Below, in pieces: positions 8,195-16,970 of a stretch of 64,000 nucleotides of DNA. Position numbers and translations under genes: made by a program. Each line of letters opens with the position of its first letter. Within the stretch, counting starts at the first letter, position 1. Source of the DNA: Peredibacter starrii (GTDB lineage Bacteria > Bdellovibrionota > Bacteriovoracia > Bacteriovoracales > Bacteriovoracaceae); the NCBI RefSeq assembly GCF_034259205.1, contig NZ_CP139487.1, forward strand, positions 992,001-1,056,000. The letters run 5' to 3'. The notes below the pieces were generated by a model. The model saw only the letters and a list, made by a program, of their open reading frames with translations. It was not told the origin of the DNA and searched no databases.

Positions 8195-9089
8195 CGGCCG
8201 CCACCTTCTTATTTTTCTGCATAAAATAATACGATTCAGTTGTATACCAGGCAAGTGCCACCCAAATAAGAAGGAAAGCATTAAGCTTATCCGGGCTTAA
8301 TGGTTCATGCAGGACTAATAGTCCGCACAGAAACTTCAAACTTGGTGAGAGGTATTGAATAAATCCTAGAGTCTGAAGTTGCAGGCGACGGGCGCTGTAA
8401 GCAAACAGTACTAATGGGATACAAGTCACAAGTCCCGATAGCAACAGAGTTCCAATTTGCCAGCCAGGAAGAACTCCCAGAATTGTAAATGGAGTTGTGG
8501 GCCCAAAATGCCAGATCGCAAGGATTGGCAAAATCATAAAACAAGTTTCAAAAGTAAGACCTTCTAGTGAGCCCACATTGGTGAACTTACGAAGGAGCCC
8601 ATACATCGCAAAAGTCAAAGACAAGGCAATCGCGATCCACGGAAAGTTTTGTAAATCGGTTTGAAGGGCCATCATCACGATAGAAATTAAGGCGAGGGTA
8701 ATAGCTGGCCATTGAGTCGGGCGAAGCTTCTCTTTCAGAATTAGCCATCCCATAAACACATTAATGAGCGGATTCAAGAAGTAACCCATACTCGCTTCAA
8801 GCACCTTGCCAACATTCACGGCATAGATATAAAGCAGCCAGTTGGATGAAATGAGAATTGCCGACATCATCAGCATGTTACGCGTGCGTTTTTGTTTCCA
8901 AATTTCTTTTAGACTTCCAGTCTTCTTGGTGAAAACTAGAATAATCATCAAGGTTACGAACGACCAAAGAAGTCGATGAGCAAACAAATCCCAGGCACTC
9001 ACGTCATGAAAGATCTTCCAATAGAGAGGAAAAGTTCCCCACATGGAGAAGGCGAGCATGGCAGCGAGATGGGCCTTTGAAATTTTCAT
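8187..9089 (-). CDS. rarD: RarD-type EamA transporter
   Basis: A 300-residue inner-membrane protein with ten predicted helices in two EamA halves. Sequence features typical of RarD are present: MLAFSMWGTFPLYWK at the N-terminus, EIWKQKRTR, NWLLYIYAVN and ASMGYFLNPLINV. RarD proteins belong to the drug/metabolite transporter superfamily; their substrate is poorly defined. The gene converges on oxyR with an eight-base overlap of the 3' ends and follows the MFS gene by one base, so the two transporters share a transcript. Confidence 0.88.
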   Translation of the reverse strand: MKISKAHLAAMLAFSMWGTFPLYWKIFHDVSAWDLFAHRLLWSFVTLMIILVFTKKTGSLKEIWKQKRTRNMLMMSAILISSNWLLYIYAVNVGKVLEASMGYFLNPLINVFMGWLILKEKLRPTQWPAITLALISIVMMALQTDLQNFPWIAIALSLTFAMYGLLRKFTNVGSLEGLTFETCFMILPILAIWHFGPTTPFTILGVLPGWQIGTLLLSGLVTCIPLVLFAYSARRLQLQTLGFIQYLSPSLKFLCGLLVLHEPLSPDKLNAFLLIWVALAWYTTESYYFMQKNKKVAAVS

Positions 9090-9090
9090 G

Positions 9091-10317
9091 TTATCTCAGG
9101 TTAAATTTATTCTTGATCCTTAAAGCAATAAAGATGGCAATAATTGAAGTAACAACTCCAACAACTCCTACGATATTGTAATGAGTAAGAGCACCGGCCG
9201 CAGTAGATCCCAAAATCAAGCCCGCACCTTGAGAGGCCAGACCAGAGGATAACTGTCTTGAAGCATTTTCAAGGCTCATAAACGTTCCGCGCTCTTCAGG
9301 TTTGACAACAGCTGAAACCAGAGTCATTGCCGGAATAAAGCGGGCCGAACCCATCATGGTGAAGAGTGAGCTCACAATAAGAATGATCCACAGGGGAGAT
9401 GTTGGGAGATTGGTCAGAAGAAAAATAGGAACGATAGAAATCAATGCCACTACTTTGAAGACGGCGAAGCTTCCGATTCTATCGCAAAGTTTTCCCACAG
9501 TTCTAGCTGTAATAATTGTACAAATTCCACCAACCAAATAGATCAAAGGAAGCTTATCTTCAGGTAAGCCAGCGTTTCTTACGAGATAGGTTGAGATAAA
9601 GGGAACAATCATGAAGATACCAAAACCCAAAGTACTCGTGAGAGTAAAGGCCTGGATGTAGTCCTTTTGGATCAGGATCGATTTAAAGTTCATGAGATTT
9701 GACTTAAAGCTTCGAGGCTCAGTCTTGATCTTCACCGAAGGAAGAACAAAATAAGCGGCTATCCAGAAAATTAAACCAATGATGCAAATGAAGTAAAAGG
9801 CCCCATGCCAATCAAAAGCATTTGCAATAAAGAGACCTGTTGGCACACCTAAAATACTACTGATAGAAAACGCCGACATCACCACACCCATCGCGGCCCC
9901 GCGGCGTTGATAAGGGATGAGATCAGATACTAGTGATAGAACGCTGGCATTTAAGATTCCGCCAAAGGCCCCTGCAATGATTCTGGCCGCAAGAAGTGCA
10001 CCAAAGTTTGGCGAGATGGCGCACATGAATGTTCCGATAATGAATCCAGAAAAGTTAAATAATAAAAACTTCTTACGATCAAAGTGATCGGCGTAAAGGG
10101 CACCAAAAAATCCTACGATCCCTGCACTGAAAGTATAAGCAGAAACCAGAGTCGAGAATTCGACTGGAGAAATATTAAAGACTCGCATGAACTGAGGACC
10201 CAAAGGCATCATGATCACGAAGTCTAAAATATGCGCCACCTGAATGGCCGCTAAGATAATAATAATGAATCTCTCCTTACGGAGAGCGGCCAAATCGTCA
10301 GTTGCAGGAACGTTCAT
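9091..10317 (-). CDS. Major facilitator superfamily transporter
   Basis: A 408-residue, 12-helix MFS protein. The loop between helices 2 and 3 carries GALYADHFDRKKFLL, the family's GxxxDxxxRK-type motif. A proline/glycine-rich GVPTGLFIA helix 5 points to the drug:H+ antiporter (DHA1) group. It is likely a proton-coupled efflux pump for small molecules; the substrate is unknown. It sits between the aldehyde dehydrogenase gene (4 bases upstream) and rarD (1 base downstream) in one minus-strand run. Confidence 0.85.
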   Translation of the reverse strand: MNVPATDDLAALRKERFIIIILAAIQVAHILDFVIMMPLGPQFMRVFNISPVEFSTLVSAYTFSAGIVGFFGALYADHFDRKKFLLFNFSGFIIGTFMCAISPNFGALLAARIIAGAFGGILNASVLSLVSDLIPYQRRGAAMGVVMSAFSISSILGVPTGLFIANAFDWHGAFYFICIIGLIFWIAAYFVLPSVKIKTEPRSFKSNLMNFKSILIQKDYIQAFTLTSTLGFGIFMIVPFISTYLVRNAGLPEDKLPLIYLVGGICTIITARTVGKLCDRIGSFAVFKVVALISIVPIFLLTNLPTSPLWIILIVSSLFTMMGSARFIPAMTLVSAVVKPEERGTFMSLENASRQLSSGLASQGAGLILGSTAAGALTHYNIVGVVGVVTSIIAIFIALRIKNKFNLR

Positions 10318-10321
10318 CTTT

Positions 10322-11824
10322 TTAGTCTTTTAAGCCTACAACTTCAGAAAGTTTAGAGCTTGTATCATCCAACGTTTCAAGAGAAGCAACTGTGCTTACA
10401 CAGTGATCGATCATCGAAACCGCTGCAGGATGGTGGTTACCGGAATTCTTAACACCGCCAAATGGAAGTCTGGCAGTAGCACCTACAGTAGAACGATTGA
10501 GGTTAATGAGACCTGCATCGATGTCACGAAGGCAAAGATTATAAATGTCAGCATCGCGAGTATAAACTGATGCTGCTAGACCGTATTGAGTACAGTTGGC
10601 AATATGGATCGCCTCTTCAATGTCCTCATAAGGAACGAAGAAACAGTTTGGCCCGAAGATTTCTTCCTGAATGAACTTACCTTCAAGGTTTGGCTTCTTC
10701 GCATAGTGAATTGAAGGAGACACATAGTAACCCTGGAAGCCAACATCAAGCTTACGAGGAGATACGATCTCTTCTGCGCCTTCTTGTTTTCCGAAGTTAC
10801 AGAAATCAAAATAAAGTTTCTCAGCATGCTCATCAATCAGAGGGCCCATGAAAGGATCTGGTTGAGAAGTAGGGTGACCAACACGAATTCTTTCTGTCAC
10901 AGCTTTAAATTGAGAGATGAATTCCTGCTCGATCTTCTTATGCACAAGAATCATTGAAGTCGATGTACAACGCTGACCAGAAGTTAAGAAACATGCTCTT
11001 AGAAGCTCTGGAAGCGCGTGTGAGATATTTGTATCGTGGTGAATGATAGTTGAGTTCTTACCACCAAGTTCAAGGGCCACAAGTTTCGAAAGATCTTTAT
11101 AAGTGTTTTCTACAATTCGCTGACCAACACCTTTTGAACCAGTGAAGAACACACCTCTGATACGCTGATCGCCAGTAAGTTTACCGGCAGTATGACCTGT
11201 GCCATTGATGAAGTTAATCACGCCCTCTGGGAAACCAGCAGCGTGGAAACATTCCATCATCAGTTGTGCTGAATAGATTGTTTTCTCTGATGGCTTGAAG
11301 ATAACTGAGTTACCAGCAAGAAGAGCGGCAAGAATCTGACCGTTTGCCAGGTGACAAGGGAAGTTGAAAGGGCCAATCACAAAACAAGGGCCCAGTGGTT
11401 TATAAACCGTGTGACCATCGATCTTTGGCATAACTTCTTTGATCGTTTCACGCTTAATGCGCTCAAGTGAATCAGTAATTGTTACTGTTACTTTGCTATC
11501 AAGAGCAGCGGCTTCAGTCTTTGCCTCCCAAAGTGGTTTACCCACTTCAAGTGCCAGTGCCATTGAGATCTCATCTTTACGAGCACGGACGGCCTCCTGA
11601 TATTTTTTAAGGAATGCAATTCTTTCTTCGAAAGAAGTTTTTCTCCAGGTTGCGAAACCTTTCTGGGCCGATTCAATGACCGGTTCAATATGATCGTAAT
11701 AAACACCAGCTTCCCACAGAACTTGTGTAAGGTCGGCAGGGCCACGTTTTAAGATCTTTTCTTGAGCATTAGATGATTGGTGAAAACGACCATTAAAGTA
11801 GTCGCCTTTGAGAGTCATTTGCAT
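10322..11824 (-). CDS. Aldehyde dehydrogenase, AstD-like (succinylglutamate semialdehyde type)
   Basis: A 500-residue NAD(P)-dependent aldehyde dehydrogenase. Catalytic residues: E252 in ALELGGKN and C286 in SGQRCTS; the cofactor loop is FTGSKGVG. GPFNFPCHLANGQI is close to the AstD form of the N-terminal Rossmann region, and the C-terminal PFGGVKNSGNHHPAA also fits AstD. The start at 11824 (AAGGA ribosome-binding site) is chosen over an in-frame one at 11953, which would run into the divergent gene. AstD oxidises N-succinylglutamate semialdehyde; astA lies 2.5 kb away. A role in lysine breakdown with the divergent HglS-like gene is an alternative. Confidence 0.82.
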   Translation of the reverse strand: MQMTLKGDYFNGRFHQSSNAQEKILKRGPADLTQVLWEAGVYYDHIEPVIESAQKGFATWRKTSFEERIAFLKKYQEAVRARKDEISMALALEVGKPLWEAKTEAAALDSKVTVTITDSLERIKRETIKEVMPKIDGHTVYKPLGPCFVIGPFNFPCHLANGQILAALLAGNSVIFKPSEKTIYSAQLMMECFHAAGFPEGVINFINGTGHTAGKLTGDQRIRGVFFTGSKGVGQRIVENTYKDLSKLVALELGGKNSTIIHHDTNISHALPELLRACFLTSGQRCTSTSMILVHKKIEQEFISQFKAVTERIRVGHPTSQPDPFMGPLIDEHAEKLYFDFCNFGKQEGAEEIVSPRKLDVGFQGYYVSPSIHYAKKPNLEGKFIQEEIFGPNCFFVPYEDIEEAIHIANCTQYGLAASVYTRDADIYNLCLRDIDAGLINLNRSTVGATARLPFGGVKNSGNHHPAAVSMIDHCVSTVASLETLDDTSSKLSEVVGLKD

Positions 11825-11907
11825 GGGAAATCCTTCTCTTGAATGATGATCCCAATCATACTCTTTTCCCTCAAATATGGCACTAATAATACGGAGAGTT
11901 AAATTAT

Positions 11908-11923
11908 CTCGGGGGTTCCCGAG
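11908..11923. promoter_or_regulatory. Palindrome in the divergent AstD-like / HglS-like promoter region
   Basis: CTCGGGGGTTCCCGAG: perfect 6-base arms around GGTT, centred in a 143-base divergent intergenic region. It lies next to a possible plus-strand promoter (TTCCCG, 18 bases, TACGAT preceded by TGG). It could be the operator for one or both divergent genes. Confidence 0.4.
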
Positions 11924-11967
11924 TAAGCTATAAATCTGGTACGATGGTGCCATTCAGGAGAACTAAT

Positions 11968-12774
11968 ATGACAGTAAAAACTCTACCGGCCTTGTTGGAC
12001 AAAATGTGGCAAGACTATATCGCCATTAACCCATTAGCGAAGAAGATCAGTGACTTACTGGTTGGAGAAGGTGAGAAAATCCTGAACGATCACATTGCAC
12101 TTCGTACGTTTAACCACCCAAGAGTTGGGGTAGACGTGATGGCAAAGCCTTTTATCGAAGCTGGCTATAAGTACAGCGGTGATTATCATTTCCCGGAAAA
12201 GAAGCTTTATGCAAAACACTATGAGCATCCGGATCACACACTTCCTAAGATCTTTATCTCTGAACTTAAGCTGGAAGAGTTCTCACCAGAGCTAAGAAAA
12301 ACCGTAAATTCTCTGGTTGATCAGATTCCTGCCGGCGCTGAAAATGCTTATGATTTCGTTTCTACTGGCCGTCCTTGGAAAGTGACGACGAAGATTTACC
12401 AGGACCTTATGAAGGAAAGCGATTACGCGGCATGGGTTTCGGCCTTTGGTTACCGACCAAATCACTTTACTGTTTTTATCAACGAATTAAAAAAATACTC
12501 GGATATCCTGGTTTTGAACGATCACCTTAAAGCACAAGGTTTCAAACTGAATGCGAGTGGTGGGGAAGTGAAGGGCTCTAAAGAAGTATGTCTTGAGCAG
12601 TCTTCAACGTTGGCCAACAACATCGAAGTAACTTTTGATGATGGTAAACTTACAATCCCAGCTTGTTATTATGAATTCGCGAAACGCTATCCGATGAAAA
12701 ATGGACAGCTTTATCAGGGATTCGTTGCTGCTTCAGCAGACAAGATTTTCGAATCGACTAGTAAGGGTCAATGA
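11968..12774 (+). CDS. HglS-like 2-oxoadipate dioxygenase/decarboxylase (DUF1338)
   Basis: A 268-residue protein of the DUF1338 family. Studied members (HglS/YdcJ) are Fe(II) enzymes that turn 2-oxoadipate into D-2-hydroxyglutarate in lysine catabolism. The probable metal-binding histidines are in NDHIALRTF (about residue 39) and RPNHFTVF (about 165), and a glutamate candidate is in CYYEFAKRYP near the C-terminus. It is the short form, about 270 residues. The ATG at 11968 has an AGGAG site eight bases upstream and is preferred over the in-frame ATG at 11944. It is divergent from an aldehyde dehydrogenase gene, which may work in the same pathway. Confidence 0.8.
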   Translation: MTVKTLPALLDKMWQDYIAINPLAKKISDLLVGEGEKILNDHIALRTFNHPRVGVDVMAKPFIEAGYKYSGDYHFPEKKLYAKHYEHPDHTLPKIFISELKLEEFSPELRKTVNSLVDQIPAGAENAYDFVSTGRPWKVTTKIYQDLMKESDYAAWVSAFGYRPNHFTVFINELKKYSDILVLNDHLKAQGFKLNASGGEVKGSKEVCLEQSSTLANNIEVTFDDGKLTIPACYYEFAKRYPMKNGQLYQGFVAASADKIFESTSKGQ

Positions 12775-13139
12775 TTTAATTGCGCCGACATGTGCTTACG
12801 AATGGAGTCTTCCAATGACATAAAGTTGGGCTTCATAAGTAGGTCGTTGGCGCCAAGCTCTCGAACTTCACGTTTTAACTGTTCCGTTCCATGGCCCGTG
12901 AAAAAGATGATAGGTTGACTGAAACCACGTTCACGGGCGATCTTCATAAATTTTAGACCGTCCATTACTGGCATCTTGATATCAGATACAACGCAGTCAA
13001 TTTTCTTCTCTTCCAGAATTAAAAGAGCTTCTGCTCCGTTGTTGGCTATGAAAATTTCTTTCGCCTCATCTTCCAGCAATTCTTTCATGCTTTCTGATAG
13101 TTCCTCTTCATCGTCAACTAATAGTAGATTGCCTTTCAT
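12768..13139 (-). CDS. Single-domain response regulator (CheY-like)
   Basis: A 123-residue stand-alone receiver domain. Acidic pocket D9/D10 (LLVDDEEE), phosphoacceptor D53 (VVSDIKMPVMDG), switch threonine T81 (FFTGHG) and K103 (LMKPNF) are all present, so it should be phosphorylated by a histidine kinase. There is no output domain and no adjacent kinase gene, so its partner is unknown. The start at 13139 is preferred; two GTG codons upstream are in frame. The 3' end overlaps the HglS-like gene by seven bases, tail to tail. Confidence 0.9.
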   Translation of the reverse strand: MKGNLLLVDDEEELSESMKELLEDEAKEIFIANNGAEALLILEEKKIDCVVSDIKMPVMDGLKFMKIARERGFSQPIIFFTGHGTEQLKREVRELGANDLLMKPNFMSLEDSIRKHMSAQLNH

Positions 13140-13245
13140 AGAATTCACCACGTCGTCAGTATACCCTGAAATTACGCTTTCTTTTAGGCCTTGGAGCGAA
13201 ATTTAAGGACTTCTTTAGAATGAGCGAAGTGCTGAAGTCTGTTTT

Positions 13246-13386
13246 TTATTTACTTTGATTTTCTTTTTCTTCCTCTAATTTAGAGGCAAATTCGATGAGA
13301 ACGTAATCATTACTTGGATTCTCAGGACGAGAAGGGGCGCATGAAGACAGAATAGAGGCAGCGATTAAAAAATAAATGATTTTCAT
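13246..13386 (-). CDS. 46-residue lipoprotein, paralogue of the one at 27610
   Basis: A short reading frame with a lipoprotein signal peptide ending in a lipobox (ILSSC, cysteine 16). The mature part is only about 31 residues and contains SNDYVLIEFASKLEEE. The lipoprotein at 27610-27852 has SDDYVLIELASKLEED at the same place, which makes this a real gene rather than chance. Its ATG overlaps the stop of the upstream two-TM protein gene (ATGA), as in the other copy. Function is unknown; the strict conservation of the 16-residue motif suggests a binding surface for the membrane partner. Confidence 0.82.
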   Translation of the reverse strand: MKIIYFLIAASILSSCAPSRPENPSNDYVLIEFASKLEEEKENQSK

Positions 13387-13811
13387 TTTTTATCTTTCAG
13401 CTCGTTAATGATTGGCTCAAGTTCACGGAAAAAATCATTCTGACGAAATTTAAATGGTTCGTTTTTCAAGCTCGGATCCAACAGATGTTGTTTCATCTTA
13501 TAGATCGGGCCCGCAATACGATGTGAAATAATCAAAGTCACAACAAGAAGAAGAACGAAGTTTGCCACCGCCAGACCAATAAAAAGCATATCAAGATCAT
13601 GCTTCTGGGCCTCAAGAAATTGGTGAAAAACGTGACCTTCAGGAATTCCAACTTTGAGTCCTTTGTTTTTCATGTTCCAGAAAAACAAGTAAGTCGTAGA
13701 GTAGAGGCAGGCGGTAGAAAGAATGAAGAGGCCCACGAAGTAGCCAATGAGTTTTAATTGAAAAGGACCATTAATCAAAATTTTGTTCAGTGATCTTTCT
13801 TTAATGCTCAT
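13383..13811 (-). CDS. Two-TM membrane protein with HAMP-like SHRIAGPIY motif (copy 1)
   Basis: A 142-residue protein with two transmembrane segments (about 20-45 and 75-97) around a periplasmic loop of some 35 residues containing VGIPEGHVFHQFL. A short cytoplasmic tail starts with SHRIAGPIYKMKQHL. That motif is the start of a HAMP-type linker in two-TM sensory proteins, but no signalling domain follows; the protein ends about 45 residues later. It is clearly paralogous to 27849-28289. In both places it is ATGA-coupled to a small lipoprotein. Function is unknown; an envelope sensor or adaptor is a guess. Confidence 0.8.
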   Translation of the reverse strand: MSIKERSLNKILINGPFQLKLIGYFVGLFILSTACLYSTTYLFFWNMKNKGLKVGIPEGHVFHQFLEAQKHDLDMLFIGLAVANFVLLLVVTLIISHRIAGPIYKMKQHLLDPSLKNEPFKFRQNDFFRELEPIINELKDKK

Positions 13812-13844
13812 ACTTTCCTCAGAATCTTTCTACCGAAGGCCCTA

Positions 13845-14330
13845 TTACTTAGCTTTGTAAGGAAGAATTGTCTCAACGTTAATTGTGTCTTCAACACCAA
13901 CACCAAGATATTCAGCTTTGGCCATTTTAAAATCTGATGCCTTCACAGAGAACTTAGCAACAACTTCATCGTTCTTGGTTGTGTAAGTGATGTTAACGGG
14001 CCTTTTCTCGCCATTAACTTCCAGCATAGCAGTGGCCTTACCACCTTGGGCCTTAAGATCCGTCAGCGTGGCCTTCGGATGCTTTGATGAATTCATGTGC
14101 TTCCAGGTATGCTCATCACGAAGATCAATTCCTGTGTTGAAAGACTCGATTGAAACTGTGATTTTATCAGCAGTGAAGTTATCACCCTGTTTTACCAGGT
14201 TACCTTTCACTTTTTTACTAACGGCCTGAAATGAACCGGCCGGGCTTAATGTTACGAAAAGAGTCACTTTGCTTTCAGCAAGTGCGAAAGAAGAAATAAG
14301 AGCGAAACTAAGTGCTACGAACAATTTCAT
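13845..14330 (-). CDS. Periplasmic YceI-family protein (copy 1)
   Basis: A 161-residue exported protein (signal peptide ending SFALA) of the YceI family. Family members form a lipocalin-like barrel that binds polyisoprenoids or other amphiphiles. Typical segments are GNLVKQGDNFTADKITVSIES, shown here in part, FNTGIDLRDEHTWKHMNSS and the C-terminal KAEYLGVGVEDTINV. The paralogue at 34771-35262 shares the LGxGVEDxxxV ending. It lies 32 bases after astA and 33 bases before the two-TM protein gene, probably in one transcript. Confidence 0.88.
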   Translation of the reverse strand: MKLFVALSFALISSFALAESKVTLFVTLSPAGSFQAVSKKVKGNLVKQGDNFTADKITVSIESFNTGIDLRDEHTWKHMNSSKHPKATLTDLKAQGGKATAMLEVNGEKRPVNITYTTKNDEVVAKFSVKASDFKMAKAEYLGVGVEDTINVETILPYKAK

Positions 14331-14362
14331 GCATGACCTCTAAGAGTATGTTGATGAGAGAG

Positions 14363-15424
14363 TTATTTCTTTTTAGGAGAAGCCTTCTTCTTTATCGGCT
14401 GTGCCTTCGGTTTAAATGAAACAAAACGGATTTTGTCCCCGACGCGAAGTTTGAGTGCAGCTGCTGTCACTCCCGATACTTTGTAGCCGCCCGATTTGAG
14501 CTTAACCACGCCACCTAGGGCAGAACGGAAATTGCCACTGGTACGAGAGATGATAAAGATTTCTGACTTGAAGTTCTTATCGGAAACTTCAGCGATTTCT
14601 CCAATAGTGCTTTCTTTGATTGCACGAATATTGTCCACTTCAGCGATAAGAACCGGACCTGGCTCAAAAATCCCCACCAGACCAGAGAATCGGAAACCTT
14701 CTTGCTCGAGAATGCGTTTAGCGGGTTCAGTATTTGGATGAACCTTACCAACCACAAATTGTGCGTCTTCCGGAAGAAGATTGGTAATGATTGGATACTT
14801 CGGCATCAGCTCTTCAATGAAGCGTTTATTCTTCACATACAAGTAATCGGCCGTCGGAAAATCAATTTTAAAGAAGTTCGCACCGACTGCGTCCCAAAAA
14901 GGAGAGTGGCCCGAATCGTTTACCATTCCGCGCATCTCGGCGATCACCTGATCTTCGAAGAACTTGCGGTTCTCGGCGATAAAGAGGAATCGAGAGAGAG
15001 AAAGGAAACGACCGTTTTGCGAATTACGGAAATCCGGGTGGAGATAGAGTGAACATATCTCCGCCGGACCGTTGTGAATAAAGTGAAAATGAAGTGAAGT
15101 AACATCATTTTTTACATGAATAGATTTCGACTCGTGATGAGTTTTTTCCATTCGGTAGAAGTAGTAAGGCTCGAATCCACCAATCTTGGAGATGATGGCA
15201 CATACACCCACTAATCTTCCCGTAAAAAGCTCTTCCATGACGAAGAGGTAGTCTTCACCACCCGGACCATCTTCACGATGCAAGAAGCTTCGTTCAGACA
15301 TACGGATTCTTTTTTTAAGGACCTCAGGGTCCTTAGGTAGAGACGTGAGACCATGCCCGGATTTCTCCAGGAGTTCCATCAGACCATCCAGGTCTTTTTG
15401 TTCGATCGGACGGATGATGAACAT
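14363..15424 (-). CDS. astA: Arginine/ornithine N-succinyltransferase AstA
   Basis: Transfers succinyl from succinyl-CoA to arginine or ornithine. The 353-residue protein begins MFIIRPIEQKDLDGLMELLE and keeps long AstA-type stretches: GHGLTSLP, ICSLYLHPDFR, VIAEMRGMVND, HSPFWDAVGANFF and KVHPNTEPAKRILEQEGF. The C-terminus has an extra lysine-rich tail (KKKASPKKK). The start at 15424 is two bases past the upstream aminotransferase stop; an upstream in-frame start at 15466 lies inside that gene. No astB or astE is in the window, so a full arginine succinyltransferase pathway cannot be shown here. Confidence 0.92.
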   Translation of the reverse strand: MFIIRPIEQKDLDGLMELLEKSGHGLTSLPKDPEVLKKRIRMSERSFLHREDGPGGEDYLFVMEELFTGRLVGVCAIISKIGGFEPYYFYRMEKTHHESKSIHVKNDVTSLHFHFIHNGPAEICSLYLHPDFRNSQNGRFLSLSRFLFIAENRKFFEDQVIAEMRGMVNDSGHSPFWDAVGANFFKIDFPTADYLYVKNKRFIEELMPKYPIITNLLPEDAQFVVGKVHPNTEPAKRILEQEGFRFSGLVGIFEPGPVLIAEVDNIRAIKESTIGEIAEVSDKNFKSEIFIISRTSGNFRSALGGVVKLKSGGYKVSGVTAAALKLRVGDKIRFVSFKPKAQPIKKKASPKKK

Positions 15425-15426
15425 GC

Positions 15427-16815
15427 TTACTCGATCTCTAGAAGTGTTTTTTCGATGATGGCGCAAACTTCATCGATATGTTTTTCCTCAGTCACAAGAG
15501 CTGGCATAAGGAAACGCACACGTGCAGTAGGGTGACCACCGGCAAGGAACGAAAGCACACCGTTTTCAAAGAGTTTCATTGTGAATGCCTTAGACTTCGG
15601 CTCGTCTCCTTTAAAGAGAGACATACCAACCATCACACCAACACCATACGGACCTTGAAGCTTCTCAGGATATTTCTGAGCGATCTTTTCAAGGTTCTTC
15701 TTAAAGTGGTTATGAAGACGATTGTTCTTCCCGTTTTCACCAAGAAGACCACCGTTAACCATTTCATTGATAACATAGTAAGCGGCCGCGATCTGAGACG
15801 CTGAACCTGTGAATGTCTGAGACATTAGACCCGGCTTCGGCTTGTGTTCATCATTATAAAGAGTGGCACAAACTTGAGAGTTCTTACCAACTGATACCAC
15901 GTCTACGTGTTTATCAAGTTTGAAGTATTGGAACGCAAATAGTTCTGAAGTACGACCGAAAGTCTGAACTTCATCCACCATCACAGAGATGTTGTTCTCT
16001 TTACATACGGCGATCAGGGCCTCGAAGAATTCAGTGTGACCGACCCATGAACCGTTCTCACCCTGAATAAGCTCCATGATGAAACCAGCGTGATGGCCAG
16101 GGAAGCGAGTGATGTATTTTTTCATCGCTTTCACTGCAGCATCGATTGAGGCCTGGTGATTATTAGCATCGTAGAATGGGATATAATCCACATCTACCGT
16201 CTTAGGAAGACCAACACGGTAAGCACCTTTATCTGTGACCCATGCCATACCTAGAGTACGACCGGCGAAACATTTCTCGAATGCGAAGAAGCGAGAAGCA
16301 GGGTTACGTTTTTGGAAAATCATTTTGAAGGCGTTCTCGTTTGCCATTGCACCTGAAGTGGTAAGGAAAACGTTTTTTACACCAGCGCCGTATTTACAAG
16401 CTTGCTTCGAGAACAACTCAAGAAGTTTCGCCGTATCAACGTTCTGCTGAAGGTGACCGTTCATAACAGTGTTTGAAATTGCACCGTTAATTTGGGCCTC
16501 AATAACACCTGGGTGAGAGTGGCCCATAGAGTGAACGCCAATCCCTGTGATGAAATCGTATTTAACTGAACCATCTCCAAGTTCAACGAGAGGGCCGTTA
16601 CCAATTCCTGAACCAAGGTAATTATAAAAAAGAGCTCCACCACGAAACTCCGCTACTTTTTTAAGAAGAGCATCGTACGATTCTTTAAGTTCAGGATTAC
16701 CTGGTTTAACACCAGTAATAGTTTTCTGATGTTCAGTCAGTGCTTCTTTGATAAGTTGTTTTGCTTTTTCTAAACGAGGATCTTGAAAGAAACCATCGGC
16801 AATTGTTTTGGCCAT
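15427..16815 (-). CDS. Class III PLP-dependent aminotransferase (ornithine/lysine omega-type)
   Basis: A 462-residue class III aminotransferase. Visible motifs: GVHSMGHSHPGV, the PLP phosphate-binding TTSGAMANENAFK, the aspartate of MVDEVQTFGR, the likely PLP lysine in SVGKNSQVCATLY, and TFTGSASQIAAAY. Operon placement directly before astA suggests the AstC step (succinylornithine to succinylglutamate semialdehyde). The lysine region GKxSQVC is unlike the ALGGGFPI of AstC and closer to lysine 6-aminotransferase, so the amino donor is open. The start is at 16815 with a CTGGAG site upstream. A plus-strand gene diverges at 16971. Confidence 0.82.
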   Translation of the reverse strand: MAKTIADGFFQDPRLEKAKQLIKEALTEHQKTITGVKPGNPELKESYDALLKKVAEFRGGALFYNYLGSGIGNGPLVELGDGSVKYDFITGIGVHSMGHSHPGVIEAQINGAISNTVMNGHLQQNVDTAKLLELFSKQACKYGAGVKNVFLTTSGAMANENAFKMIFQKRNPASRFFAFEKCFAGRTLGMAWVTDKGAYRVGLPKTVDVDYIPFYDANNHQASIDAAVKAMKKYITRFPGHHAGFIMELIQGENGSWVGHTEFFEALIAVCKENNISVMVDEVQTFGRTSELFAFQYFKLDKHVDVVSVGKNSQVCATLYNDEHKPKPGLMSQTFTGSASQIAAAYYVINEMVNGGLLGENGKNNRLHNHFKKNLEKIAQKYPEKLQGPYGVGVMVGMSLFKGDEPKSKAFTMKLFENGVLSFLAGGHPTARVRFLMPALVTEEKHIDEVCAIIEKTLLEIE

Positions 16816-16970
16816 TTGTAACTCCAGAATGAGAAAAAATATAATGAGTTTTCGGCAGTTTATGACAGAGACTTGAAGTTAATCAAGGAATAAGGTGGAG
16901 AAGTTAATTGACTCATCTTGTCTGGTATATTGCATTCAAATCTTTCTCTCAATTAACCGATAAACAAGTG

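Noticed and set aside
16908-16940. TTGACT...TATATT as promoter of 16971
   Set aside because: Only 12 bases between the boxes, too short for sigma-70.
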